A stretch of 64,000 nucleotides of DNA from Prinia subflava (GCF_021018805.1 NC_086259.1:15373501-15437500), one strand, 5' to 3'. Shown: positions 26,301 through 39,500, counted from the first letter of the stretch. Notes: generated by a model from the letters alone, not told the origin. Made by a program: numbers and translations.

Positions 26301-28714
26301 TCTGAAAACGATCAGATTGCTTATCTGGGAAGCAGCTGATAGTTGGGGGCTGATCAGACTGATTTTCAAAGCAGCGTTGGAAAGACTAATTGGAAATGTT
26401 TCATCTATATTTCTATCCCTAAAAGAAGTCGAGAAATGCAGACTTAAAACTGTTAAAAGGAAAAGAAAATGCTCAAAAAGATCTATCTGCTTGTGGAACT
26501 CCTGCCAATGTAGAAGGCCAAGCCTTTACTAATCTCATAAACAAATTAAATATTGATAGTAAAACCACACCAAATTGTTTTAATAAATATTTTGCACTTT
26601 TGAAAAATCGTCCTTTAACTGAATACTGCTTCCAGAACTAGTTATTTTCAGAGAAAAAACTGTTTATTTTTATAGTAGAGCACTGACTGGTTAAATTCTA
26701 ATGAGTCCTGTCCATCTCTGGTTTTGCCTGTTTACACCAGAGGCAGATGATATGTTTATTTTGGAAATATAGACTTGTTAATTGTCTTACTGCCCTTTTC
26801 CATCAACCCAGCTGTTGATAGCATTTTATGACTGTATTTCTCAAAATTTAGGTGTAGAAGACACTTGTGTTTCAGTTCTAAATACTGCAGAGACTTCTCA
26901 TATTACTAATACGAAACTAACTGGCATTCACTGTTTCCAAAGCAGTTTTACCACTGTGACATTAATTTACAGTACTGAGCACTGTGGAAACTTTCATCAA
27001 ACCTAAGAAGTTAGTTTTGATTTGTTACAGCACACAGTGGGTGTTCAGAGCATATGTTTTATTTAATCCTTCAAAGGGTTTTCAGGAAATAGCAGCTAGC
27101 ATGTGATGAAATAATATCAAGAGACATTACCAACATTTTAACATTATACGGATCATTATGCTTCGTACATTTCGGAATTATGCTCCATTATATTTGTGGT
27201 TTCACTTTGTTCTTCCAAGCCACATTCTGCTTGGTCTCATGGAACAACACATGGCTGGGATGAAGCACAGTGGAGCTAGCAAGAGTCCTGTCTTAACTTG
27301 TAAATGATGAAGTAACTCCCTCAACAGATACGCTGGGTTTGGAGCAAAGGCAGAGTGTGGAGAAGTTGGAAAGGACGTGAAGGAAATGTCTCTCCTTTAG
27401 TCAGGAATGCATCAGCTCTGCCATGCACGTTCTGCCTCGTAGCAAAGAGCTGCACAGAGCTGCTCCTTGCTGTTTTGTGGTTCCATTTGTGACTGCTGGT
27501 TGAAGTGTGATATACCTTGCTAATGTCTTGTAAAAAAAGGAAGGAAATTCGGCACCTAAGGAATGGTAATTACTGATGTGGCAATTTCATGGAATTTCTC
27601 TTCAGATTCCCTCGTAGAAGGGTGAGCTTTAGAATAAGGAAAAGGCTATGAGTAAACAGTACAAATGTGATCTTTTTCATGTATTCTACTGCAACACCCT
27701 TTGGTAGTGCCACCCCTTAGCCCCTGATGTGCCCACTGTGGGAACTGTGGTGATGACTAACTCCATGTATTTTTAGAAATTTCACTGAGGTGCCTTAAAG
27801 GCTTTATCTTCCTCTAGGGTTCTTTAATCTTCCAAAGACAGTTCAGCACATCTAAGATTCACATGCCTTAGTTCAAGTAGGCTGAATGTGGCCCAGTTCC
27901 TGGACTGTGCTGTATCAGAGCCTTGCACTGAGGGATGAGATTTCTTGGTTCCTTCCCTGACCACTTTTCACTGCTTCATCTTCTTCATTGCTGGGGACAG
28001 CTGGTGACACACTTGGTTTCAATGGAAAAATAAAGGTCATTACATACATGGAGTTCTTTCCTCCAAAACATTAATCTAATGCAACTTCTGTGGTTTTGTG
28101 TGTTTTGATCAAATAACTCACATGTTCCTGACATGACTTGGCTGTCACGTACGAGTAGGTTCATCTACATATCCAGTAGAAATAGTCACAGGCTTTATCA
28201 ACAGCTCAGTGAATAAAGACAAACATTCCTTGGAGCAATATATGGACAATTAGTAGCCCAGAAAACCCCTCTGGATGCCTGTACTGAGAGACTGAATGTC
28301 TGTAGTTGTTACAGGTGGAGGAAGCTCCTAGAGCTCAGGTGGCACTAGGCTGAAAATTACTTCAAGGTAATCTGTAAAATAAATTGTATTTTAGTGTTTA
28401 ATGCCTTACATACACTGAGATGCCTAAAGTGTGCTTTGGATCATATAATCTCTATTACTTTTACCCAGTGGATGACATTGATTTGCTAACAAGATGGGCA
28501 ACAGGGTAAAAGCATGGGCTGCTTCCTTTCAAGGTTTTGTTTTGATTTTAGAAAGAAAAGTTGTTTTTTTTTTTAATGATGAACTGGCAGATGGGGTATT
28601 TGAAGCTTCCTTGTACTTAAAAAACAAACAAGCAAAACAGAAAAAAAGAGGCTCAGACATAGAGAGGGGAAAATGCAGTGTGGATAGAAGTATCTGTCTG
28701 AAATTCTTTGGTCT
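23356..28714. other. AT-rich stretch, no recognised gene
   Basis: Nothing is recognised as coding. The block at 26160-26540 is richer in CpG, GATA-like and CAGCTG sites than its flanks and may be regulatory (inference). The remaining sequence shows only short A/T runs. Confidence 0.5.
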
Positions 28715-28780
28715 GAGTTACGCAGCAGGTCAGATTAGATGTTCACTAATAGCGTCTTTGGGCCTCAACAACTATAAATT
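28715..28780 (+). mobile_element. Ancient CR1/L3-like LINE 3' end
   Basis: The segment around GGTCAGATTAGATG, TCACTAATAG and GGCCTCAACAACTATAAATT matches in outline the 3' end shared by old amniote CR1/L3 elements (GGTCAGACTAGATGATC...AATGGTCCCTTCTGGCCT...AAATCTATGA type). It is considerably diverged and short. It lies inside a 114-codon open plus-strand frame (28494-28838), which I regard as chance. Confidence 0.62.
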
Positions 28781-31700
28781 TTTGAAGCACAATGCAGGGT
28801 CCCCAGCATTGCAATTTCATCCTGACCTGAAGGTGTGAAAGGGTAAAGGCTCTGTGCCCTTTCCCTGCCTCCCCAACAGCCTGAGCCTGCTTTCTGGGAT
28901 GTGAGAAGCTGCCTGGTGGGGGCTGAGCTGACGCTAACTCCTGGCACAGCAGCAGAATTCCTTCTGCTGTGCAGTCATCCCTTCTGGTCAGGGGCCACTC
29001 GGTGAATTCGAGCCCCTAACAGGGAGGGAAGATCTCTGTCCCAGGCCTGGTTCCATCAGCTGTTTCCTCGATGATGGGGAATAAATAATATATTTAAGCA
29101 GACTTTCAGCATTTCCCTTCTTGCAGTTGCTCACAGCGTTTCCAGTTTCTGAAAAACTCCTACAGGAGAATTCTTCTCACTTCTGTCATTTCTTTGTTTT
29201 TCTGGCCCGGCCAAAAATCAGACATCATCCTGTTCCTGTGCTATTACTCATTTCAAGAGAAAGATCCTCAGTTTCACCTCTGCATATCCTGCCAGTCCTT
29301 CAGTCACACTTTCTGGGTTGCTGATGTTTACCCTGTGCTTAAACAGTTTGGGCAGAAGGACTTTTTCACAGGGAAGGGTTTTGCTCTTTTAAGCATCTCA
29401 CTCTTGTATGTGAAATTGTATATAGCAGCAAGATTGTATCTTGACAGTCTAAAATATTAACTGGCTGGAAGCTGTAGGAATGATGTCTTTAATGCCATCC
29501 AGAGATGCTGCTCCAAGAGAGAAATCACTCACTCGAGTGGTAACAGTTTTGTGCCAATTTGTGACATAGAAGTTGAAAAAAATAAGCAGAGGTTGGGACT
29601 CAGGACCCCATTAACAGTTTCTGATGTGTTTAAGCAGAGCTGAGGCTGCTGTCTTGACCTTAGTACTGAGAAGAGCAAATAAAAGTAAAGATGAAGGACA
29701 TTGTTCAGGAGAAAGCAGGTTGGTTTGAAGTCTGTGGTTCTGTCTCCAAGTTTAAAACAAAAGCTTGGTTTGTCTTTCATGGGACAGGTGAGGTTAGGGT
29801 TTCTCTGATCTTGGCAGCTTGGTCTATTGCATATTTTTTTCAACCAAACTATTTTGTGTAATAACTATAATGTTAATGGAACTATATGTTATGGTTGAGT
29901 TCAGATTTGTCAGTTTGAAAATAAACGTCCTGGCTTCATTTCGACATTTGCCTCCCAGCATCAGTCCGTTAACCTGTCACACACTATAATTTCATTAAAA
30001 CCATCATTTAATTGTAAGTTAATGTACAGCTGTCTTTTATAGAAGGGCTTTACGTACTGCCTGAATTATTTCAATACAAATTTTCAACTGATATGATTGA
30101 AATGATATGAAACACTAAATGCCCTCCAAACCCCTGTTTATGAATTCAGTACTGAGAAATAAATATGTGCAACATCCACATGACTGTCACTGTAACAAGG
30201 AGACACTTTTTCAAATTATAATAAAAGACAGAATAATGATTTAGGTGTCTATGTACATATCTTTGTCTGTGTCTTGTATACCTGAGGATTGAAATGTGCT
30301 TTGGAGGAGTTTCCATTATTAAAAGAAGGACAATGCACACAGTGTAAGCTCTGCATAACTGAAGAAAGAATTAAAATCTACACGCTAATAGCTTTAGTGC
30401 CAGTCATAAATAGACTTCACATATGAGATACATAAAGCTTATTTCAAAATAAATTTTGGGTAACACTCAACCTGATTGAAACTTTGGAAGCTGTGTTAAT
30501 GTGTTTGTTCAACTGGCACTCAACAGCTTTTAACCAGAATATCACTTTTTTATATTATTCATGATAATGTAATTCCTGCCTTTAATCTCTTCCGAGTTTC
30601 ACGTTAAGTCATGATATCCAGTTCAGGGAAATTTGGATCATCCATTAATCATAGTATCTGTACTTTTGTGTGTCTACTTTTGTCCATCTCTTAAATCAGC
30701 ACTTGTCAGCAGCAGAGATGTGGGGACAGTCCCCTTGTTATTAAACCTGTTTCTTGCTACAGAAGGTATGGATTGGTGTAACGTGTGGCAGGCTGAAAAG
30801 AAGGTGATAGAAATATTAGCATAATCATTAAATATGATCCTCTTAGTGTTTCCACTGGAATCGTAGGCATGGATAAGGATATTAAATGATGACATATGTT
30901 TAGTAGAATAATTAGCTAAAAACACCTGGGCTAATACAAAACAACATGAGACAAAATGATGTAGTCAAGTATTCCCTTGTAATTAAAAATTTTCTACCAA
31001 TCTACATCCACCAAGGGACTGAATTAAGTTTTCATAAACAATCTAAATCTGGTATTTTCTAAAAATTAAGGGTTTTGTTTTATTCTTTTATTATTTTAAT
31101 ATTCAGTGGACGTAGGAAGATGGAGAAAAGGATTAAAAACCTTGGAGTTATTAGCTGTGGTTTGATTATTTTCTTTGAAGTACTGATACTGTCCTTTAAA
31201 CTTAACTAATCACTTCTACCCATACTAAGAAGTTGCTTTTTCTTTCTCAACAGGCCAAATATTAAATATTTAAATTGACCTTTAAAATATTTGTGAAACG
31301 TGTGGAAACTGAATTGTGTATTCTTTTCAGTTTTTTAAATTAAGTGCTGTTCCCTCTCCTGTTTCACTCCTTTTTCCCAAAAAGCTGATTTCTTTTTCCT
31401 AGACTAGCTCTGACCCTTTCTTCTTTTGTCTTTTCTCAGCTCCTTTCTGTCTTTTCCATCCTAAGTTTACCTCTTTCAACCTCAGTTTTCCACACATTTT
31501 GTTTCATTCTTTTTTCCCATAAAACTTTTTCTTCTGCTTTTCTTTTACTCTACCATTTATTTATTTTTTTTTGGCTTGGCCACAGCTCTAATTTCCTGAA
31601 TTTAATATTAGAGTAGTGGGAGCGAGCTCCTGCCTTTCCCACCCAGTCTATTCAGTCATTTCAGCAAAATGCATCTTAAAAGTAGCTACGTGGTTTGTGC

Positions 31701-33260
31701 CTGCAATGCTGGGCTGGAACTGGTGACTTATGAGGTCCTTCTCTGCCTTAGGGATTTGGAGATTTCCCAGAAAACACTTGAAAGAATTTTTTGAAACTTC
31801 CAAATATAATGTATTTTTCCCTCGCTGGCTTTTTGGAAATTATGAAAGCACGTTTGCTGAACTTTCCCACGTAAGCTGTGCCCCTCATGGACATCTGTAA
31901 CAGGAAACCTCAGTGAGAACAATTAGAGCTTGCTAAAGTTATGAACAACTGTACTGTGGCCTTGAAATGGCAAGTGCCAGACACCTTGAACCAGAGACTG
32001 TGTCACCATCATTGCCATAAGTAACAAATCTTAATTTTAAGAGATGGATAAAAATTGTCCTATTGAGTCTTTGGTCCTGGAAATCCATTTATGACTGTTC
32101 TGGGTGAATGACTGTGAAAACACTTGTGTGTATGCCATGTTATTTTTCTGAGAGAATGGTTGGAGCTAAAAATATATTTTTAAAGAAGAGAAATAATCAG
32201 TCTTGGTTTCTGCGTTTGGGCTTGTAACTGAAACAGTATGTGGAGTTTTAGCAGTCAGGTTTCTGACTGAATCAAGGGTCTAATGTTTGGGCTCAGGATG
32301 GGAACGTGCTGAGCTGTTGGGAAGAAAAAATGATTTGAAATGTAAGCCTCTGTTATAGTCATGGTCTTAATGCACTGAAACAGACCTAATGGCTGAATTG
32401 CTGTGTTCTGTCTGATATTAAAATAAAAATGTGCTTTTAATCAAGGTTTTAGTGAAAGCAGATGAGGCTGTGGAGGCACAATGGGAATGATTATGAAAGA
32501 CACAGAGACCCCTATTTATTGTGGTAACAAAGCTGTATGTAAATTTTGCTTTTCATTAAGGCAGAATTAGTTTAACCCCAGTTGTACAAAGGTTATGTTT
32601 TCTACTATTTAGACAAACAACTTCCTACTGTAAATTGTGTTGTGATTTATATGAATTTACCCAGTCACAGAGGTTTCTGTGCAGGAAATATATCTTCCAC
32701 TCAATCTTAATAAGAACTTTCAAAGTGCTTGTGAATACATTTCTATAATTAAACTTAGATTTTGGTGAAGTTTATTATTGCAGCAATTCACTTCAAATAT
32801 TCACTTATTTAAACAAGAAAAATAACTTATTTGCTTGGATTTTAAATCTTTAATAGCAACCAAAAAAGCAGGTGATGGTACTTGAATTCCAGGTACATAA
32901 TGCAGGCAGCACAGTGGCACAGTTCAGCTGCTGGTGGGTAATGAGTGCAGTTTGTAATGACTGCACATGGAATTACAGCCCTTGTGTTGGTATTTACAGA
33001 CAGCACACTCAGCCCCATTCTGCTGTTAGAACTGGGCACTGGGCATTTCGGAATGCAGTTTTCAGGGTCTGAAGCAAGTTCACATCAAATATGCGTGGGA
33101 AGTCTACTTTTATTTTGAATTAGTGGCTACTGCTCGTAAGTAAATTGGACAATTGTGTGTGGATAAATTGCTTTTATTTAGATGTGAGGTAATATATATC
33201 TTTGACTTGTGCTTAGATTTCTTTTGGATGAATTTAAACTGTATTATATCCAATGATGTT
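28781..33260. other. No recognised gene; contains a long pyrimidine-rich tract
   Basis: No gene is recognised. The segment at 29945-30065 is rich in TAAT and AATTG motifs and may be conserved. A long plus-strand pyrimidine-rich tract at 31345-31573 is listed separately. Confidence 0.5.
31345..31573 (+). repeat. Pyrimidine-rich tract, about 230 bp
   Basis: The plus strand is dominated by C and T in an irregular mix (runs such as TTCTTCTTTTGTCTTTTCTC), ending in a T-rich run before TTGGCTTGG. There is no fixed repeat unit. Such asymmetric strands can adopt triplex structure or bind PTB-type proteins if transcribed, but no exon follows that I can recognise. Confidence 0.7.
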
Positions 33261-33556
33261 AGTAAAGAGGAAACAGAAGGGGCCTTCTCACTCTTGTCTC
33301 ATGACAGGACAAGAAGAAATGGATGAGAAATGAAACAAAATTTCATTTCAGCACTGAAACCAACTTTTTATTTTGAGGGTGGTAAAGCATTGGAACAGTT
33401 TGTCTGAGCAGATTGTGGATTCTCTGTTTTTGGAGTTACTGAAGACCAAACTGGACATGGTCCTGAGCACCCTGCTCCAGTGACCCTGCTCTGAGCACTG
33501 TGGCTAAATGATCTCCAGAGGTGTCTTCCAATCTGAGCTGTTCTGTGACTCTGTGA
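33261..33556 (+). mobile_element. CR1 LINE, 3' end with reverse-transcriptase tail
   Basis: The copy is plus-oriented and ends in CTGTGACTCTGTGA. In the frame beginning at 33379 the translation starts VVKHWNSLSEQIVDSL and continues to a TGA at 33481, 34 codons in all, matching the C-terminus of the CR1 protein (VVKHWNRLPREVVESPSL type). To the left, the frame is disrupted by a small deletion after the TTTGAG of the FFTER motif. The part at 33300-33350 has the ATGACAGGACAAGAAGAAAT block also known from CR1. It is 5'-truncated and dead, and more diverged than the minus-strand copies at 40 and 60 kb. Confidence 0.93.
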
Positions 33557-34117
33557 AATTCAGAAAGCTGTCTGTTTATTTACCTAAATCACTGAAAGAG
33601 GTGTTACATCCAGAATCATGTTGTGACACCAATAACAGGGTCACTTCAACTGCTTCTTCAGGTCATTCTCATAAGGATGCTGTACCTACATTAAACCAAT
33701 GGACTTAAAGAATATTCTTCTTTCCCAGTTAGCCTCTCCCCATAGTATTGCTTATTTGCAGACAGTTTCGTACAGCCAAAGCTTGTCCAAACTCTACAAT
33801 CTTTCTAAAGGAATTTACGTTTTTGTTGGGGGCAGGTGTCAGTGAATCAGCAGTGAACCACATCTTCTGGAGAGCAGGGTAAATGCCTCTAAGAAACTGA
33901 ACTGCACTAAAGAGAAGGGCAGATTTCAGCAAGCAAAGATTTGTTTTCATGATTAAATATGTATTGTGTTAATCTGAGCCTTAGAAAAAACTTTTCTCTT
34001 GTTTCAATTTAGTCACAATGAATTGTGGTATCTGCTGTGAAAACTGTTGCTATTGGATTTAAAATGCCATCTATTTTAGATATCTGGGGTTAGCTAAAGG
34101 CTAAATTCACAGATATT
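33557..34117. other. No recognised gene
   Basis: I see nothing nameable here. It is the spacer between the CR1 copy and the MIR-like SINE. Confidence 0.5.
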
Positions 34118-34222
34118 CTCTGTGACCTTGGTCAAGTCAGTTTTCCCATGATAAAATTATGGTGGTATTTACTTAAGTTCTCTGAGTGTTGTTAAGAACA
34201 GTTCAAAGCTGCTTAATGAACC
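34118..34222 (+). mobile_element. MIR-like (CORE) SINE fragment
   Basis: The order TCTGTGACCTTGGTCAAGTC, GTTTTCCCATGATAAAAT, a TGGTGGTATTTAC block and GAGTGTTGTTAAGAAC follows the MIR consensus (TGTGACCTTGGGCAAGTCA...GTTTCCTCATCTGTAAAATGG...TACCTACC...GGGTTGTTGTGAGGATT in outline). About 20 bp of the usual segment between CAAGTCA and GTTTTCCC appear deleted. MIR copies predate the mammal-bird split and survive at low density in birds. This one is old and inactive. Confidence 0.75.
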
Positions 34223-36440
34223 TCAGGTCCTACATTTGTCTTCAGTGTTACAGAAGGTTCATAAATAGGCCAACAAGTCCCTGCTTGTATCCAAGAGAAC
34301 TTACGATGTGGAAAACTAGATAATTGTGATCTATTTCTTCCCTGGGGTGCTGCTTTTTGTTTGAGATCTTATTGAGCTTTCTGAGTTGGTTCTTTTTGAA
34401 AAGTTGAACTTAAAACTATGTCAGGACTGGTCACCTAATGAAACCTCCACACTCTGTGCTTGTGCTTTTCACATTTAAAGAAGAGTGCTCATCTTTGTTA
34501 TGTTCCTTAAATCTGGAAAAGTGGGTTTGTTTGAGCTTCCTATTTTTCAGTTGTGTATATTGCAAGAACATGTTGATTTGTCCTTTATTTTCTTGACACA
34601 TTCACTATGGGATGCTGAATTTTAGAAAGTGAATTTCGATGGCATCACCAAATGTTGTTGTGCTGCTGCATGTGATTTCTTGGACTGGCATGGAGCCAGT
34701 TGTTTTGCTAAGATGTAGATATTATTTTCAAAACAGCTAGATTTCTTTGTGGCATTTCAGAGTAATGGTGTAACTTAACACGTTTGTGTTTATAATTTGA
34801 CAAGCTTGGAAACATTAAGCATTAGAGTTATTAAATAAGAGAGGAGACATTTGGAGATGTTTTCATAATGTTTTCTGACAGCATTATAATGAAGCCAAAT
34901 CTAGAAGTATCTTAGTATCATAGATTTTTATTGCAATGAAGAGTCAACAGAAAGAAATATGATGTTGTTATTATTGACTACAATGCATAATAAAGAAATA
35001 AATTATGCTAAATTTTTCTGCTTTCTAAATCAAGCATATGTTATCATGACATGTTACTGAAACATGGAAAAAGGTGATGATGGAAATAATGCCAATAATC
35101 CTATTTTTCATTCCATTATATGAGCTAGCATTTAATTTTATTTAACTTTTCATGTTATTTACAGCAGGATATTTGTTACCTTGAGACAGGCTTTTTTGTT
35201 CATAAAGTACAGAGAACTGTGGTGGCAAGAAACAACCCAAACAAAAAAATGTTCTGTAGCACAACTCCATGAAGCAGAGGTCCAGCCAAACCTTGGCTAT
35301 TAATCATCACCGTCCATTATTTACAGAGGATTCATTCATTGTTCCATAAAGGTATCTAGAGGGTCAATTAGAGACAACATACAGGATTTTTCAAAGACAC
35401 AAGAGGGTCAATTAGGCCCTTCTTGTAATTTTCTGCTTTAACAGCAAATGCCAGCCTATCCTGCAACAGATACGGTGGAGGTTAGAATTAAATAGTGAGG
35501 AGGATTTTTTTTTAAGCTGTTACTTTGCAGCTGGTTTGAATTGGAGTCTTGTCAGCCCTTGATGAAAACAAAAGAAAAAAATTATCACTGGGTTGATGAG
35601 AAGCACAGATTTGGTTTTGAGTCAGAGTACTGGAAGTGCCCAGGAAATATCTGAGATAAAACAGTCTGTACTTATCACAGAAATGAATAATTTCTCTGAA
35701 AGTACAACCAGATACAAATAATACTGCTAAATACTCCTGTTTAAAATTTAAAAGCATTTGAGGCAGAATACTGTTTGTAATCCTTTTGGCATCAACTGCT
35801 CACTTAAAGCTCCAAATCAATAATAAATATGAGATCTTAGTATCAACAACAGCAGTGGCATTCAGTCAGGCATAGGAAGTTCTTTTAGAATAAAAAGAAA
35901 TTAAAACAAATATGGATATTTATATGTATATGCACACTTATGTTTAAGTTCACAGACATATGTATATGCACACACCCCTCCAAACTCTTTCAAACTAGAA
36001 GAAATTTTGATGAAATCACCTCCCCTAGCTGAGGACAGAACAGGTCTTCAGCAGATTTAAGGCTCCTATGAACATGTGCATCATATGTACAGTTATTTTT
36101 CTTTCAAATCCTCTTTCCATGAGAAATGGTTGTTAGTTGGCATTCTATATAGGTCTGAAATTCTTGGGCTATGTTTTTCCCTTAAACTTTCATTTAATCA
36201 CATTGCCACTGTTTTTAATGCTGCCTAAGTGTGTTTTAACTGAAAATGGCTCCTATGACTGTGGTGTGTTGGTCTTGTAAAGATTTTTATCTTTCCAAAT
36301 GGGGTTTTTGGAGTGTCTGAGTATTTGATGGGCTCCTGTGAGAGTAAATCTCTGAGTGTGCTGCATCAGTTTGATCCTCATCGTCCTCTGAAACCCCCAA
36401 TTCTCTGTAGGGTTTCAGCAGAGAGTTCTAACTAATGACT
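34223..36440. other. No recognised gene; small spaced direct repeats
   Basis: No gene is seen. Two exact 14-bp copies of AGAGGGTCAATTAG lie at 35358 and 35402 (44-bp spacing). Two exact 16-bp copies of ATATGTATATGCACAC lie at 35922 and 35958 (36-bp spacing). Confidence 0.6.
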
Positions 36441-36515
36441 CAGGGCCAAATTCTGCCCTTCCATGCAGGCGTGTAATTCTCCCTGGTTCCAGAGGGATTT
36501 CTGTGAGCATATCAG
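36441..36515 (+). mobile_element. Possible old amniote interspersed repeat
   Basis: The start CAGGGCCAAATTCTGCCCTT, followed by a GTGTAATTCTCC and CCAGAGGGATTTCTGTG block, resembles a repeat common in reptile genomes that begins GGGCCAAATTCTGCCCT. The resemblance is from memory and covers only part of the element. It could be coincidence beyond the first 20 bases. Confidence 0.35.
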
Positions 36516-39500
36516 AGAACACAATTTCGTTCTTAGTGTGTGAAATTATGGCACAAATGGACAAAAGAATCTCGTGCACATTCATCTTAGTGACCCCAAG
36601 CATGCAGGAACGTGATACCAATCCACCTGCTTTTCTCTTTGCTGAGTTTGTGCTGGTTCTTGTAGATCACCCTAATTCTTCAGCTGTCACTTGGGTCCAC
36701 ATTTTTTATATTGTTCTGTCTTCAGAAGTTTATTATTACTGCAGTGAAATTAGTGACATTGAAAGGAGTGTTTCTTTAAGTAGCATTAGAAACAGACACT
36801 TGTAAAAGCTGTTTTTTCCTTTCCCTGGGAAATGATGGTACATGAGCAGGCTTGTTCATATTCCATAGGGAATTAGTTTGCAAAGAGAGAAGACAAAGAT
36901 AGATGTGTGAGTGCATGTCTGGGAAGTGGTTTAATAGATACACAGAGAGAGGAGAGGTGGGCTTGCATCACACTTTTCCTCTCTGACAGTGTGATGGGAG
37001 GAGGCATTTTGCCCATGTGTGAGCAGAACAGGTCTCTCCTCCTTGCACCAGTCTGTCTCTCGTTCTGCTCTCAGATTTTACTTTCAGCATTGTGTCTTTC
37101 AGATTCTTTATGGAAGAAATCAGCTAATTCATTTTTTAACATTTCCCCCCGCTTTTAAAGTTTTGGAACGGTTTTTATATCACGTCCTTTCACACTAAAG
37201 GTTGTGAATATTTCACTATTCTGTTTTCAGGAGCAGAGCTGGGCTTGTTCTGTGGATGTAAAAATATGGGAGGTAACTCTGTGAGCTTTGATGGGGTTTT
37301 ACACATGCTGATGAGTGAAATAGTTTCAGATCTTAGATGGGCACCAAATTTTCTTGTCATCCACTGTTTGTACTCAGGACCTGCATGTAAGAAAAATCTT
37401 CCACTTTTTGCATTTTTGTTGTTGGAATTTGTGTCGTGTCTGAAAACTCTGGACTGGAGGTATTGTGTTTCTTGAACTGACTGCTTATTAAGCCTTTGAA
37501 TATTTGTTTTTGGTTTGGGATGGCTCTGGCTGCTTCCCCTTTCTGTCTCAGTCCTTGGCAGATAGATTTGTCTTCTAGAACAGTGTTATGGAAGAGTTAA
37601 GGCTCCCCAAACGTGTTTAGGGACTTAGTTTGCTTCCTGATAACTCTAACCAATGAATCTTAGTATTTTTTGTGCTTTGATTAATGCTGTTTTTCACCAA
37701 AATCAACCTAGTTTAGGTGTATCTGAGGAATCTCAGGTATCTCCAGTGTCACACAGAATTGACTGGCATTAGTGTATGCCCTATTTTTGATTTAGTAACT
37801 TTGATTTCCTGGCATGCTGCCATTTATACTCTAGGTTTCAAGCATCAGACTTCGTCAAACCCTTGAATCTCTGCTTCCATCTCAGATTTTAAAAGACATC
37901 TTGGTGCTGTAGCACAAAGCCTATCATTTATATCTCCCACAATTATTTTAGTATCCACTTTAGTTTTGGATTCTGCTCAAGACAGAGCAGAATTTATATT
38001 GCAGCTCATGCAGCAGTCCTCATATAATGAATTGCGTTGTTTATAAAAATTCCTGTTTTCAAATTGTCTGGTAAGTCTTCAGAAAGCTCATCACTTACCC
38101 AGAGTTATTTCTGAAGCTATTTGTGGAATCACCATGATTGTCTGGGGAAATCTAATTTGTAATTTTGAACATATAATTTATACATCACTCTGCCAAAGCT
38201 TTCTTTAAAATCTGTTTTCAGATATGAATTGGAATGATTGGTGATATTAATTTTGCTTTTTTAACCTGAAACTGTAGTTGAACACATAATCCAGAGTGAT
38301 TTATTTTTACATAATATTCCATTTTCCTATTTGTGTAATATCTACAGGCAGATAGTCATTTTCTCAAGCTGGTTCATTAATTAGATTTATTGGATGGATA
38401 TCCTTTGTTATTGTTTTGTTACTTAAGTATTGATCTCTATTATATGAAATTCTCAGTCTTTGCTGTTCACTTACAGTTGGATAGAAAACTCCCATGAATA
38501 TCTGAATTCAAACATGAGCGTTTGCACATGCAAACTATCCTCAAGGAACACTTGGATATCTCTACTCACTTGCACAGTTATGGAGTGTTATAAGTTCTGT
38601 ATTACTGCAACATCCCCATCCCCAGTGTGTTGCTTTTAAGGACTGTATTGGTATTTTCCTTTCTTAGCTGCCAAATTAAAATAAAAAAAATAAACGCAAA
38701 AGATTAATGTGTAGTGATCCTAGAAGTAGGTAAATTGGTGCAGGGAGATGCCTAGCAGCTCTTCATAGTCTCTATAAACTTCAGGTGAGCTGGAAATAGA
38801 AACCACATCATATTTTGTGCCTATTTGGACTATTTGTAAAGCGAGGATCATAATATTGACTCACATTTCATTCACAAAGGAGAATGCCTTGAGTAAAGGA
38901 AAAGAATTGTCATTCATTAGAGCAATTTCCAGTGAATGTAGGGAAGGTACTCTGAAATGGTTCATTCCTGGTTTCTTGCTGTGGCATCCATGGTTGTGTT
39001 CAGTCTTGATGTTTATTTTCCAGTTCAATATGACATAACTCAGTTCTAAAAGCAAGATAATCCAAAGTATGATTGTGTTCTTTAACTACACTGCAGGAGG
39101 CAAAACTCTCAATAGGGAATTAATAAAAAAGAATAAACTTTCTTGTGTTGAATTGATTTAGTCTCTCCCAGGGCTTTTCATGTTCCCTGTTTTATCCACG
39201 GGCAGGTGTTGGGTCTCTGTGCAGGCACGTTTTGGCTGCCCATGTTGTGTTCCTATTTCCCACAGTCTGTTTCTGTTCGAGGTGTTTTATTTGCTGGCTT
39301 TGAAAAAGTAACATTGCAAAACTGTTCCATCAGAGCTAAAACTATGAAGATGAAGAGTATGAAGGGGTATCACTCAACTGTTGAGCCTGCTAGGAAATAG
39401 AGTTTGAAACTGCTGCATTAAGCCTTGGTATCCACTCAAGTGCCCTTCACCAACTATCTGTACATTGCTAAAATCCTTCACAAACACTTTTTTATGATCA

